Shown here: piece after piece, positions 47,604-58,668 of the stretch | Position numbering within the stretch: position 1 is the first letter of the stretch | How the letters are laid out: every line of letters begins with the position of its first letter | NCBI RefSeq assembly: GCF_050003625.1 | Contig: NC_134398.1 | Coordinates: 71,415,635-71,479,634 of the forward strand | DNA length: 64,000 nucleotides | Reading direction: 5' to 3' | Source of the DNA: Haematobia irritans | Lineage: Eukaryota > Arthropoda > Insecta > Diptera > Muscidae | Program-made: the position numbers and the translations under genes | The notes under the pieces: generated by a model | Told to the model about the DNA's origin: nothing | The model's input: the letters and a program-made list of their open reading frames with translations, nothing else | Databases searched by the model: none

Positions 47604-47990
47604 TTATACCCCCGTCACCATTCTATGGTGGTGGGTATAAAAATTATAACAAATTTTAAAAACTATTTATTCGTCAAAATATCACAAAATTTCTTTATTC
47701 ACATCCAAATCACTTCTAGAAAAATTGGGAATTTTTGAAAATATTTGATGTCAAACGTTCCAGACAAGCGTTATAATGCATTAAAAATCATAACAAATTT
47801 TAAAAATTATTTATTCGTCAAAATATCACAAAATTTCTTTATTCACATCCAAATCACTGGATTCGCATCACACCTTAGGAAGTGATGTGAATTCAGTGCA
47901 ACGGCTGTTGAAATGATGGACATCCATCCTATGGATCCACTTCCGGATCCAAAAAGGACATTTTCACTACTTTTTTGGCTTTTTTTGCTG
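47604..47990. repeat. End of HINE 3 and 144-bp tandem duplication
   Basis: After the HINE terminus, the CCCAGC body segment 'taacaaatttt..atccaaatcact' occurs at 47647 and again at 47791 with the intervening 'tctagaaaaattggg..gcattaa' segment, whose other copy lies left of the nest at 41578-41648. Confidence 0.65.
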
Positions 47991-48757
47991 GGAGACATTA
48001 TACACTTGAATTCAAAGATTTTAGCCTCCTCTTAAGGATTTTGGTAGTAATTCCCACCCAAAGATGCTGCTTCTTTCAAATAAATGCATTTTTATAAATG
48101 CTTTATTTTAGTTAATTTAAAATTATTTCTTCACTCCTAATCATTAATTTAATTGATCGTTTCCAGGCAACAATGTTTGTACCTCATATTCACTGGAAAT
48201 GTTGCAGTCACCCTACGAAAAAATGAAGAATAAATATTTCTGCTTAAATTTACATTTAAAACTTTTCACTGACATTATCTTCTATTAGGGAGTTTAAATA
48301 CAAAATGGTTTTAAATGGGCAGTTTGTAGTTATAAGAAAATCAAAATTTTACGATTTTCGATTACGATTAATGGAATAGAGGGATGGTTTTAATAGTATA
48401 TCATTCTGACATATTACCTGATTTGCTATCTTTAACGTTTATAACCTTCTAATAAAAATATATAAATATATAACTTTTGAAATATTAAACTATTATATTG
48501 TTTTGTTTTTCCGCCCTCATCGATTTGTTTTAATGTTATATGAAAAAACGTCAATTTCTTTGCTGCTTTTTTATGACATTTTACTATTGCTTTAACCCAA
48601 TGACAGAGACATTTTAATATTTTCACTATTTTAAATATTTGTACCCATCTCGATTTGTTTTGTTACCACGCATACACAAGCCAAAATCACAGGGTCATTT
48701 CTTTCCAAATGTCTATTCTTTACCGCTCTTTTTTCTTTTCCGAATACATAACTTCCC
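47991..48757. other. AT-rich spacer with a TA-element relic
   Basis: 48015-48090 resembles the CACTGAAAAAAA family interior (aaagattttagcct..ggtagtaattcc). No gene. Confidence 0.4.
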
Positions 48758-48988
48758 AGAAAAAAATTTCACCAAAATCCACTTTCCAATTAAATTCTTA
48801 ATTGAATTTTAAAAAATATTCAATAAAAAATTTAATTGATTCAACAATTTTTTTAATTGAAACAAAAATTAATAATATTAATTAATTTTTTAATTGATAC
48901 TATCATTTTTTGATTGAAGACATTTCAATTAAAAATTAATTGGACTAGTTAATTTCGTGAGTGAAGACAAAAAATATTTTTTTGTGTG
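48758..48988. repeat. CAATTAA-type element, decayed ends
   Basis: CCAGAAAAAAATTTCACC .. TTTTTTTGTGTG with 'aattaattttttaattgata' inside. The flanking TA is not kept. Confidence 0.6.
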
Positions 48989-49997
48989 TTAATATGCAAG
49001 TTAAATAATATTAAGACTTGAGCATATCAAATATTTGTGAGACATTCATTTAAATACAAAAGAGCATAGCCAAATTTAATGCACTCATGCACCAATTTGG
49101 TCCTAAAACACCAAATGGCCTCATTATGTATTTTCGAAAAAAACACCAATTTTGTACCTTTCGTCGTTTCCATTTAGTGCTTTTTCAATTTTAATAGTGT
49201 TTAGTTTGATTGACAAAAACGATTGTATTAAATTCACAAAAACACCTAACATATAATTGAAATAAGAAATAGATTCCCTTCAAATATTAAAATACTCGAG
49301 AATATTTCCATATTTAATGTCGACAAATTTATTTCGTCATACATTGAAATTTGACGAAGAATTCATTACTGATCAAATCATATACTATATAAAATCTTTA
49401 TTGTTCCCGGAGGATGAAGTACGAGATGACATAACATTTTTTATGAAAATATGTTATTTTTTAAATACACTGTGAAACAATATTAAACTTTTTGACTCCA
49501 AACAAAAAAAACTTATTCCAGCCGAAAGTACTCGTTTTTTCCTAGATTGGTGGCCATTCGCTTTTTAAGAGCCTTTACCCAAACAAATAGAAATAAGTAT
49601 TAACTAAAGCTGAAAATATGATTAACAATAATTAATTAAATAACTAAAAATAAAGATGTTAATGAATATTAATATAAAAGAGTTTATCAATTAAGTTTGT
49701 ATTCCTTAAAATGGATTATTAAAGAAAAGTAATCTTGAGAAAAAAGACGATTTTAGCGGCTAAACTCGAACTTTGTAAAGGTGGGTATACAAGTGAAAAA
49801 AAAAAATAATTATGTGTAACAAATTTTATTGAATTTGACGAAGAATATTTACTTTTTTTGTAAAATCGGCGTGACGTCAGCGTTTGTAAAATAATTTAGT
49901 TAAAATTTTGTAACCAACATTTTCCTTCTTGGTGGGTTCATTGTTTTTTGAGTGTAGAACACAATCCATAATAGTTAATTTCTTCTATTGTCATAAG
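48989..49997. other. AT-rich region with foldback relic
   Basis: 49680-49795 (..ttccttaaaatggattattaaag..gcggctaaactcgaactt..aaggtgggta) is a one-arm relic of the TTAA palindrome at 25858. 49990-49997 is the TSD of the following hAT element. No gene seen. Confidence 0.45.
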
Positions 49998-51869
49998 CAG
50001 GGCTGTGAAGTCGAGCCAATTTTGCTCGACTCCGACTCCAGCATTTTTCATCAGCTCGACTCCGACTCCGACTCCGGAGACGACACCGGGTAATATAACT
50101 AAATCTCATTTTAATACCACTAATTTGTAGTTCTATTGTGGAGGCACCGTAAGTGGATCGATATAAAGTATCGTATTTATTTATTTATGTGTGCAAAAAT
50201 GGTCTTAATTTCACATTAGATGCCAATTGAACTCTATATTTCAAATTTAGGGCAATGTTTAATAAATAAAATAATGATATAAATACCCATCATAATATGA
50301 GAAGATACCAACAGTATATGAATTTGTGAACCAAAATTATTGATACTATCTCAAATCCTTTAAATTTGTTGCGAGCTATATAAAGGTTTATATTCCCATA
50401 TGCATGAATTTGAATCTGAATCGATTTAGGCAAAATTGTACATACTTCTACAAAATCTATGTACTTAAAATTTAAAACTAACGTTATGGGACGTAACACA
50501 ATTTTAACAAAAAATAAAAATGCAAGGAAAGTCTAAAGTCGGGCGGGCCAATTATAATATACTCTGCACAACTTTGTATTTAGATCTACATTTTGATAAA
50601 ATCTCAAATCAGACTTCTACAAAATCTCGGGCAATATTTGGGAAATATTTATAATTGTTTAGACAATTTTGCAAAAATGCATTTATGATTCATTCATTGA
50701 ACAATTTGAAAATTTGAGTCAATTCTACATGTTTTCGACTTAGTAGTGAATATCAGTGAGCATACAATTTTGGAAAAATTTTTGTCTAGTAAATAAAATT
50801 TTGCAAAATTTTATATAGAAATAAAATTTTGCAAAATTTTCTACAGAAACAAAATTTTGACTAAATATTCTATAGATATAAAATTTTGGAAAAATTTTTG
50901 TCTAGTAAATAAAATTTTGCAAAATTTTATATAGAAATAAAATTTTGCAAAATTTTCTACAGAAACAAAATTTTGATTAAATTTTCTATAGATATAAAAT
51001 TTTGACCAAATATATAGAAATAAAATTTTGAATAAAATGTTTATAGAAATAAAATTTGGCAAAATTTTTTATAGAAATAAAAGTTTGAAAAAATTATCAA
51101 TAGAAATACAATTAAAAAAAAAAATGTATAGCAAACAAAAGATTTTTTCTAATAAAAAAATCTATTACTATAAAATGTTGGCAAAATTTTTTATAGAAAT
51201 AAAATTTTGACTTAAATTTTTATAGAAATAAAATGATCAATAGAAGTAAAATTTTGAAAAAATTTTGTGTAACAAACAACATTTTGTAAAATTTTCTATA
51301 GAAATAAAATTTTGCAAAATATTCTATAGAAACAAAATTTAGACTCAATTTTCTATAGAAATAAAATTTTGACTAAATTTTCTATAGAAAAAAAATATTT
51401 CTATAGTAATAAAATTTTGAATATATTTTATAGAGAAATACAATTTTGACAAAATTTGCTATAGAAATAAAATTTTGAGAAAACTTTCTATAGAAATAAC
51501 ATTTTGACAAAATTTTCTATAAAAAAACAACTTTGAAAAAATGTTCTGCCAATATTCCACTTATGTATATTGCCTTTAAAAAAAAAAAATAATTTCGATT
51601 GTTCGAAATATTTCAAATAAATTGATATGGGCATTAAAATGGATCGATCCAGCCCATCTGCTAGTCTAACATTCTAGGAAACATAAAAAGATAGCCGTAA
51701 TTCGAAGTTGAATTTAATTTACAATCGTACAGCATGATTGATCGAATGAATAACGCAATGGAAACTAATTTGCGTAAAATCTTGCTTAGTTACAAAAATG
51801 TGAAGTGTTTTAAAAAATTTGGTTTAGCCGGTCGAGCAAAATTTTTACGACTCCGACTCCACAGTCGTG
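49998..51869. mobile_element. Non-autonomous hAT element (GTCGAG..CTCCGACTCC ends)
   Basis: 8-bp TSD GTCATAAG (49990-49997 and 51870-51877). Inverted ends CAGGGCTGTGAAGTCG and CGACTCCACAGTCGTG, followed inside by 'gactccgactcc' runs. Contains a decayed HINE copy with a ~29-bp tandem array. No transposase. Confidence 0.85.
50520..51595 (-). repeat. HINE-like relic with a ~29-bp A/T tandem array
   Basis: Starts 'gcaaggaaagtctaaagtcg' (HINE family 1 terminus, minus orientation). From about 50790 to 51545 a unit like 'tctatagaaataaaatttt' plus 'gac.aaaatt' repeats some 25 times with decay. The lysine/phenylalanine-rich frames here are repeat artefacts. Confidence 0.75.
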
Positions 51870-51897
51870 GTCATAAGGAGGAATTTCATTGCTAGTA

Positions 51898-52803
51898 AAG
51901 TGTGGTTAAATTGTAAGGGCCGATGTTGAATGTGAACCACACCTAAACGCCAAGTTTTTTTCCGAATTTGACATTTCTCTATTTCAGACTTACTCAATTT
52001 GAACCATGGACGCCATGAATGGGCAGAATGGTTCCAAGAAATGGCAACAGTTTATGATCAATTTTCGAAGAAAACCATCTTCAGTGATGAGACACATTGT
52101 CACCTCAGTGGATTCGTCAATAAACAGAATTGCCGCATTTGGGCGAATGAGAATCCAAGAGTGATTGTGGAAAAACCAATGCACCCACAAAGAGTGACTA
52201 TTTGGTGCGGTTTATGGGCTGGCGGCATCATCGGGCCGTATTTTTTCCAAAATGAGGCCTGTCAGGCAGTTACTGTGAATGGTGTTCGCTATCGTGAGAT
52301 TATAACGAACTTTTTATGGCCCGAATTGGAAGATATGGATGTGGACGATATGTGGTTTCAGCAGGACGGTGCTACTTGCCACACAGCTAACGAAACAATG
52401 GCTCTTTTGCGCAACAAATTCAATGGCCGTGTTATCTCATGTAATGGCGATGTCAATTGGACGCCAAGATCATGTGATTTGACACCGTTGGACTTTTTTC
52501 TTTGGGGTTACTTGAAAGAAAAGGTGTACGTCGATAAGCCAGCAACAATTCAAGAGCTAAAGGATGAGATAATTCGGCACATTAACGGCATAGAACCTCC
52601 ATTATGCCTCAGCGTCATCGAAAATTTGGACCATCGGATGAAGGTGTGCCACCGAGGTCGCGGCGCCCATTTGACCGATATTTTGTTCCATACATAATTG
52701 AGTAATACCAATATATCATAATAAAATAAAATTACAATAATTTCCTAAATAGTTTGTGTTTTATTCAAAATCAACATCGGCCCTTGAAATTTTAACCACC
52801 CTT
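51898..52803 (+). mobile_element. DD41D mariner, second family, deletion derivative
   Basis: 906 bp with long TIRs (AAGTGTGGTTAAATT..GGGCCGATGTT against the reversed right end AAGGGTGGTTAAAAT..) and TA at 51896-51897 and 52804-52805. About 170 N-terminal codons are missing between the 5' UTR and the catalytic core. Same family as the remnant at 1-296. Confidence 0.88.
51999..52697 (+). pseudogene. DD41D transposase, N-terminally deleted
   Basis: An open frame of 232 codons holding all three acidic residues: TIFSDETHCHLSGF, WFQQDGATCHTANET and RSCDLTPLDFFLWGYL (41-residue spacing), ending ..DILFHT. The helix-turn-helix DNA-binding region is deleted, so no specific TIR binding is expected, although the core is undamaged. 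About half the residues match the 41768-42853 protein over the core; the two are distinct DD41D lineages. Confidence 0.88.
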
Positions 52804-52805
52804 TA

Positions 52806-53459
52806 TTTAAATAGCAAAATAGGAATTTTAAAAAGTGGAATATCATTTAGTTGATTCATTTCCCCACGAATTATTTATTTGGTAGAGCACCTAAGTAACC
52901 TAGTGATGCTAAAATCACTAGATTACTTGTAACACCCCTAACAATACTACTGAACTACTTTCTATATACTGAGCCTCCATTTCACATTGGCTGAGTCATA
53001 TGAATTCTGAAAAAACTTCCCCCTCAAACCTCAAATATTTTCTCTGCAGCTTAGTTTTCTCTCATTCTGTACAATCCGAATGCCTATTAGAACAATTATA
53101 ATTGTCATTGCTTATCATTGTCCTTTGTACAGATCACTCTCACTCACCATCACACGTGACATTTGTTTTGGATGCGATTTGTTCGTAACGTAACTAGTAA
53201 GCATAGCAGCTGTTCATTGAAAAGAGTAACGAAATATTAAATGTCCTTGCACCACCAACAAGGACATAACTGTGTTTGTTGTGCCTTTCAATGTGTTGAC
53301 CATGTACAGTGTTTTCGAGTCTTCTTCGAGGATAAAGAGAATAGAATTAGAAATTTGATAAAATACCACTGCTTTACAAAAATATCGAATTTGTGGCTTT
53401 GACAGAGATGGTCTGTCGTAAACTATAAGGTAAAAATAAAATAAATAAATAAAATAAAG
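52806..53459. other. Spacer without recognised features
   Basis: Less AT-rich than most of the window; no ORF, RNA or repeat recognised. Confidence 0.4.
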
Positions 53460-53645
53460 TCAGTTAACAAAAATTTGTTGTCTTCAATCACGATATTAAT
53501 TTCTTCAATCAGAGAAATGATAAAATCAATCACAATCGACAATTAAAAAAAATAATTAATCTTGTGATTGTTTTAATTAAAAAATTGTTGAATCTATTGA
53601 AATTTTAATCAATTCTTTTTTTAATTAATTAAAATTTTAATAGCT
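53460..53645. repeat. CAATTAA-type element fragment
   Basis: 'aaatttgttgtcttcaatcac', 'agaaatgataaaatcaatcac', 'aattaattaaaattttaat' as in 31026 and 63184. Ends not defined. Confidence 0.5.
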
Positions 53646-53649
53646 ATAT

Positions 53650-53895
53650 ACAATTATTTGAAGATCGGTAAATATGGGAACTAAATGTATTAACGGAATC
53701 TACGGGATCGATTTGTATAATACACCGTTCGGAAGTTAGGGCGATTTTAATAAACGTACATGACAAGATCGACTCAGGTAATATAAAATAATGTACTTTA
53801 TTGGATCTGTGAGCAATAGCTCGATGAGTTACATACGGAATGAAAAAGTTATTGTACCCCCATCCAATAGGGGAGAGTATAATTAAATATACACT
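53650..53895 (-). repeat. HINE-like repeat, family 2, fragment
   Basis: Minus strand 'cattccgtatgtaactcatcg' and 'gagtcgatcttgtcatg' align with the start of the copy at 55990 (cattccgtttgtaacacatcg, gggtcgatctgagcag). The tandem units are missing. Confidence 0.6.
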
Positions 53896-54004
53896 CAAAA
53901 TATCGCCCCTGCAACATATAGTCCTAAACATATTCTGCTTCATACATCCCAGTAGAAATGCGTCGCCCCAAAAGTAATGAAAATGATCTTTTTGGATCCG
54001 GAAG

Positions 54005-54715
54005 CATAAGCGTAGGAAGGCCTCTGGGGAGGGGGCTTAGACCTCCCCAGAAAAATTTTAGACCCCCCACCCCAGACGTTGAAAACCATTGTAGTAGCAG
54101 TTACCGATGGCAATATATAATTTTATTCCTTAACATTGCCTTCTAAATTGTAAGTTAGTTTCTTTATTATAAGGTGCATTAATAAATTTTGTGATATTTT
54201 CCCGAATACAATTTTTTAATAAGTTTTTATGATTTTTAATGCATTATTATGCTTGTCTGAAACATTTGACCTGGAATATTTTCAAAAATTATTAAAATAT
54301 TAAAATTTTCTAGAGGGGTTTTAACATTTTTGCTGCAAAATTTAAAAAAATTTGTATCATTTTATAAAATCGTACTCTTTTTTAACCTATTAAAAAATCG
54401 CCAATTAAAAATACGAAAAAAACGAGTTATAAAAATTGAATTAAAACAACTTCCAGCGTAGTTAAAATAATTAATTTCAGGACATTTTTGGAAGTGCTTT
54501 TAACGTTGTGCCTTTAGAACAACACCCAATTTTTTTTTTGCTGGGAAAAAGTGTGGAACTACTTTTAGTTGCTTTTGTATAAATTAATTGTCTAGTTATG
54601 TTCAAGTCTGTATTTTTAATCATTTTTATAAAATAAAACATTAATTGAACCTATAGCTCCAGTCTATTAATTTTTTGCTAGGGGGGCTTTAGCCTCATAG
54701 GACGGATGGCCTCCA
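54005..54715 (+). mobile_element. CATAAGCGTAG hAT-like element, copy 1, right end lost
   Basis: Left end CATAAGCGTAGGAAGGCCTC plus 'tggggagggggcttagacc' as in 57258. It includes the same internal CCCAGC-family segment (about 54180-54545) and 'aagtgtggaactacttttag', but the right end diverges after 'gctaggggggctttagcc'. Confidence 0.65.
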
Positions 54716-54724
54716 TTTCAACTG

Positions 54725-55114
54725 CACTGAAAAAAAGAATGCCCTTACTTACTTACGTTTAAGTATCCTCTATACGACCATGAATAGAAAAATTTTTTGT
54801 TTTTAAATGGTTTATACTTTTCTGGCGGAAAGGTTCATTGTAAAATACGATTTTTTTGAAAATTTTGACTTTTCGCATTGATATTTTATGAACCACTTTA
54901 CTTATCACAGATCCAATACACACGATTATTCATCATCTTATTACCTTTCGTATAAGTACCAACAACGTTATAATCGGACATTTCTAACTCGAGATATATT
55001 GTGTTTAGTGAAAAAAGAGCGAAAATTTAAAAATTACGGGATATCTCAAAAACTGTTCCATAAAATTTTTTTTTCGAATTCAGCAGCTCAAAATACATAA
55101 GAAAAGTTAATTTT
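54725..55114. other. CACTGAAAAAAA end plus unassigned sequence
   Basis: 54726 begins CACTGAAAAAAAGAATGCCC; no partner end. The 70-codon frame at 54888 has no recognised similarity. Confidence 0.35.
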
Positions 55115-55474
55115 TCAAACAAAGTACTGGTGGTTATAGAAAATTTACTTGTATTGTATGAAAATTTTCGTAGTTGTATACATGCTTGTTTTACTTTTGT
55201 TTCCATAATTTCTCTACTTTTTTGAAAATTTTACTGACAAACAGTTTATTTGAAACCAATTTCTTAATATAGGTTTCCTAAAAAATTTTTCATTTTTCCG
55301 GATAGCAGGAATATTTTGAATGAGTGTAAGTACATTCTTCCCACAGCGTAGTAATAATGAACTAAAATACGATGCAATACATGAACTAATTTATAAGAAA
55401 ATCATGAACTTATCTAGATGAAAACAAAATCTTTGGCGCCAAATAATGGTCATTCTTACATTTTTTTCGGTGTA
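55115..55474. repeat. Right part of the 43741-type element
   Basis: 'tactggtggttatagaaaat', 'tttttccggatagcaggaat', 'atgcaatacatgaactaatt', ending TTTTTTCGGTG|TA, as at 45790-46173. 5'-truncated. Confidence 0.7.
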
Positions 55475-55690
55475 TCCACTGGGCTACGTAGCTGCTATTG
55501 TCATCAGCAGACAATTATCGTTATAAGTTGTATTTATATAGCATAGTTTAAACAAATTTTATTTAACAGAAACATACATTTAGTTGGGCACTATGGAGCA
55601 GTCCGCCTTGCATACCTGGGTTCGACCGAATACCAAAAAGTTTTTGTTTGCATATATTCCAGATATGTTAGAAATATTACGAAAAGGTTT
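55475..55690. repeat. Relic of the tRNA-like TA-element
   Basis: 'tccactgggctacgtag', 'agacaattatcgttataagt', 'tggagcagtccgccttgcat' and 'gggttcgaccgaa' match 8211-8430 in order, with part of the second tRNA-like segment deleted. Confidence 0.6.
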
Positions 55691-55989
55691 TCAACATTAC
55701 ATACACTGGTAGAAAAAAGGCGGTATGTGGCCATTACCGTTTGGTATTAATAAATTGTTTCGCGTTACCTTTTAATTTTGATACTACTTTGTATCAAATC
55801 GTTTCCATCCGGTATTATTATGGTATTAACTATCACACCGCCGTAACACATGATATGTAGACGTTGCGACCAATTGTAATTGGTCGCCTTGGTAGTTTAG
55901 TTTTTTCATGCGGCTTGTAAATAACAACAGTTTGGGATAAGATGACAAAAAAATGAATTCTGAGAATATAGCGAAGTATAGGTAAGTAT

Positions 55990-56870
55990 ATTTTTATACC
56001 CTCCACCATAGGATGGGGGGTATATTAACTTTGTCATTCCGTTTGTAACACATCGAAATATTGCTCTAAGACCCCATAAAGTATATATATTCTGGGTCGA
56101 TCTGAGCAGGAAATCTCGCTAACTTCCGAACGAAACAAGCTATCGACTTGAAACTTGGCACAAGTAGTTGTTATTGATGTAGGTCGGATGGTATTGCAAA
56201 TGGGCCATATCGGTCCACTTTTACGTATAGCGAGGCCTCTAAGAGAAGCAAATTTCATCCGATCCGGCTGAAATTTGGTACATGGTGTTAGTATATGGTT
56301 ATTAACAACCATGCAAAAATTGGTTCACATCGGCCCATAATTATATATAGCCCCCATATAAACCGATCCCCCGATTTGACTTGCAGAGCCTCTAAGAGAA
56401 ACAATTTTCATCCGATCAGGCTGAAATTTGGTACATGGTGTAAGTATATGGTCTCTAACAACCATGCAAAAATTGGTCCATATCGGTCCATAATTATATA
56501 TAGCCCCCATATAAACCGATCCCCCGATTTGGCTTGCGGAGCCTCTAAGAGAAGCAAATTACATCCGATCCGGCTGAAATTTGGTACATGGTGTTAGTAT
56601 AGGGTATCCAATAACCATGCAGGAATTGGTTCCTATCAATCCATAATAATATAAACCGATCCCCAGATTTGACCTCCGTTGCCTTTTGGAAAAGCAAAAT
56701 TCATCCGATCTGGTTGAAATTTGGTACGTGGTGGTAGTATATGATATTTAACAACCATGTGAGTTGAAATTTCTGGATGACAGTCTTTCGTAGAAGTTTC
56801 TACGCAATCCATGGTGGAGGGTACATAAGATTCGGCCTGGCCGAACTTACGGCCGTATATACTTGTTTAG
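55990..56870 (+). mobile_element. HINE-like repeat, family 2
   Basis: Starts TTTTTATACCCTCCACCATA and ends CGGCCGTATATACTTGTTT. Tandem units with 'gcctctaagagaa' at 56235, 56388 and 56541, i.e. 153 bp apart. A 100-codon frame with internal 51-residue repetition (56295-56597) is an artefact of that period. Confidence 0.8.
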
Positions 56871-57257
56871 CATTATTTATGTTTTCTAATTCGATCATTC
56901 TATAGTTAGATGTGCAACTGATACACAAAAACCTTCCAAATACAACTACAGACGACTTGAGGGATGCAGTGCCTGAACTGCGACATGGAGCTGTATTGGG
57001 AGAAAAACTTTGCATGGAGAAGTGATTAGGCTTTTGTATGTATGTTATGTATTAAATGAAGTACGTAACAAAGATATTTTACGTGTGTTTTATTAAACTA
57101 AATATTATTAAACCAATACCGTTTAGGTATTATTTGGTAATACCGCACTGTTTATACATCAATACCTTTATGGTATAAATAATAGTACCGCTTAGGTATT
57201 ATTTTCAATACCATATTGGTACTTTCATAATACCGAATGGTACTTTCATGCTTTGCG

Positions 57258-58550
57258 CATAAGCGTAGGAAGGCCTCTGGGGAGGGGGCTTAGACCCCCC
57301 CAGAAAAAATTTAGCGCCCCCCAGAATTTGAAAACCTATTTACGATTTAACATTTTTATAAAAATTAAACAAGTATATACAACCGCACAAAGTTCCGCTA
57401 AAGACTTTCATGCACAATCGAATTACTTGGGTTGTGGTAGCAGTTGCCGATGGCAATGTTTGAAGTCTGATATTTATGATATAGAGCTGTGATTGAACTT
57501 ATGGTTTAGTTGAATAACTAACAGCCTGTTTCTGTATGTCGAACGAGTTCAATCGATCGACTGAAATGCATAGAAACAGCTGTTTTTTGGTTATAAATTC
57601 AGCTGGTTGTTTCCATTTTAGTCGATCCACAGAGCTCATTCGACATACAGAAACAGGCTGTAAAGCTCCTTTATTATATTGTTTAGTCTGGTTTAGTCAT
57701 CTTAATTGGTATTAAAACTATTCTTTCATAAATTAATATCTTAATAATGCTGCAAGAGTCGCCAAAAAAGAAGTGAAAATGTTATTTTTGGGTCCGGAAG
57801 TGGTGCAAAATTGGCGGAGAAGCGATGAATGTAATAGGAACTCGTCATATAACGAATGTCCACCGTTTCAACAGCCGTTGCAATAAATTTGCATCACTTC
57901 TTACGGTGTGATCCGAATTCAGAGTTTTGAATGTGAATTAAAAAATTGTGTGATATTTTCCCAAATAAATAATTTTTATTTATTCGTTTTTTATTTGATT
58001 TTTGGTCGACCTTTTGTTAGAATTATATAAATATTTATAAAGACCTCGAGCTTCAAGAAACATTAATTTATAATAATTTTTATATTTTTTTATGATTTTT
58101 AATGCATTCTAACGCTTGTTTGAATATTTTCAAAAATTATCGATTTTTCTATAATGGATTTAACATGTTTGTGGCAAAATTTGAATAATTTTTACCATTT
58201 TATTTATTCTTACTATTTTTTTAAACTATTTGAAAAAAGAAAACAAAAATTACGCATTAAAATATGAAAAAACTGAAGTAAAAAACTTCCTGTGTAGTTA
58301 ATATGATTAACTTCTTTGTGAGGACATTTTTTGAAGGGCTTTTAAAGTTGTGCCTTTAAAACAAATCTCAATTTTTTGCTGGGAAAAGTGTGGAACTACT
58401 TTTAGTTGCTTTATTATATATTATTTTTATGTCTATTTTTGTATTCTTTTTTATGAAATTAAACAATAATTGAACCTATAAGTTCAGTCTATAAATTTTT
58501 AGCTAGGGGGGCTATAGTCCCCCTAGGAAAATTGTCTAGCTACGCTAATG
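57258..58550 (+). mobile_element. CATAAGCGTAG hAT-like element, copy 2, complete
   Basis: 1293 bp with TIRs CATAAGCGTAG and CTACGCTAATG, near-perfect 8-bp TSD GCTTTGCG/GCTTTGTG (57250-57257, 58551-58558). G/C-rich palindromic ends (GGGGAGGGGGCTTAGACCCC; GGGGGGCTATAGTCCCCC). Interior holds the small palindrome at 57531 and a CCCAGC segment. No transposase. Confidence 0.78.
57531..57661. repeat. 131-bp palindrome with 23-bp perfect arms
   Basis: ACAGCCTGTTTCTGTATGTC (plus GAA) is mirrored exactly at the right. No ORF; a small MITE. Confidence 0.75.
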
Positions 58551-58668
58551 GCTTTGTGTATCGCCTGTACCATTCGGTATTGATATTGTACCATACGGGG
58601 TTGGCTAACTATCAATAACGTACGGTATCGATTTGAGCCCGTATGTTAATAATTTTTCTATGGGTGTA

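Larger units (their letters stand above)
41649..47641 (-). mobile_element. HINE-like repeat, family 3, carrying three nested insertions
   Basis: Left terminus CAAGTA is separated from TATACAGCACTAAGTTCGGC by the mariner at 41655-42958; the right terminus is TATGGTGGTGGGTATAAAAA. Tandem units contain 'aaatcgggagatcgg' at 43449, 43588 and (after the insertion 43741-46173) 46176; removing the insertion the last spacing is exactly 153 bp. Nested: DD41D mariner, the 2.4-kb TA element and the DD37E element (46329-47601). Confidence 0.7.
41327..47990. mobile_element. CCCAGC-AAAAA repeat, copy B, split by a 6-kb nest
   Basis: Left part 41327-41648 (TCCCAGCAAAAAAATTTGG..) and right part 47642-47990 (..GATCCACTTCCGGATCC..TTTTTTTGCTGGGA). 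Together they rebuild copy A. Between them lies the minus-oriented HINE family 3 and its own insertions. The right part contains a tandem duplication with a 144-bp period (47647 and 47791). Confidence 0.65.
55704..58666. mobile_element. 3-kb TA-flanked element (GGTATT-rich) with two nested TEs
   Basis: TA at 55702-55703 and 58667-58668. Ends CACTGGTAGAAAAAAGG and AATTTTTCTATGGGTG. Own sequence is rich in 'ggtatta', 'taataccg' and 'accattcggtatt' motifs in both orientations. Interrupted by HINE family 2 (55990-56870) and the hAT-like element 57258-58550, leaving under 900 bp. Confidence 0.75.

Noticed and set aside
50841..51210. Frames rich in Phe/Lys/Tyr on both strands
   Set aside because: Artefacts of the 29-bp A/T tandem array.
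56295..56597. 100-codon frame with two 51-residue repeats
   Set aside because: The 153-bp tandem unit is a multiple of three, so open frames repeat by construction; the same holds for frames at 6549, 33985 and 38987.
55704..58666. Treating 55990-58550 as one large unknown gene-bearing element
   Set aside because: It resolves into a HINE family 2 copy and a hAT-like element with its own duplication; no coding content remains.
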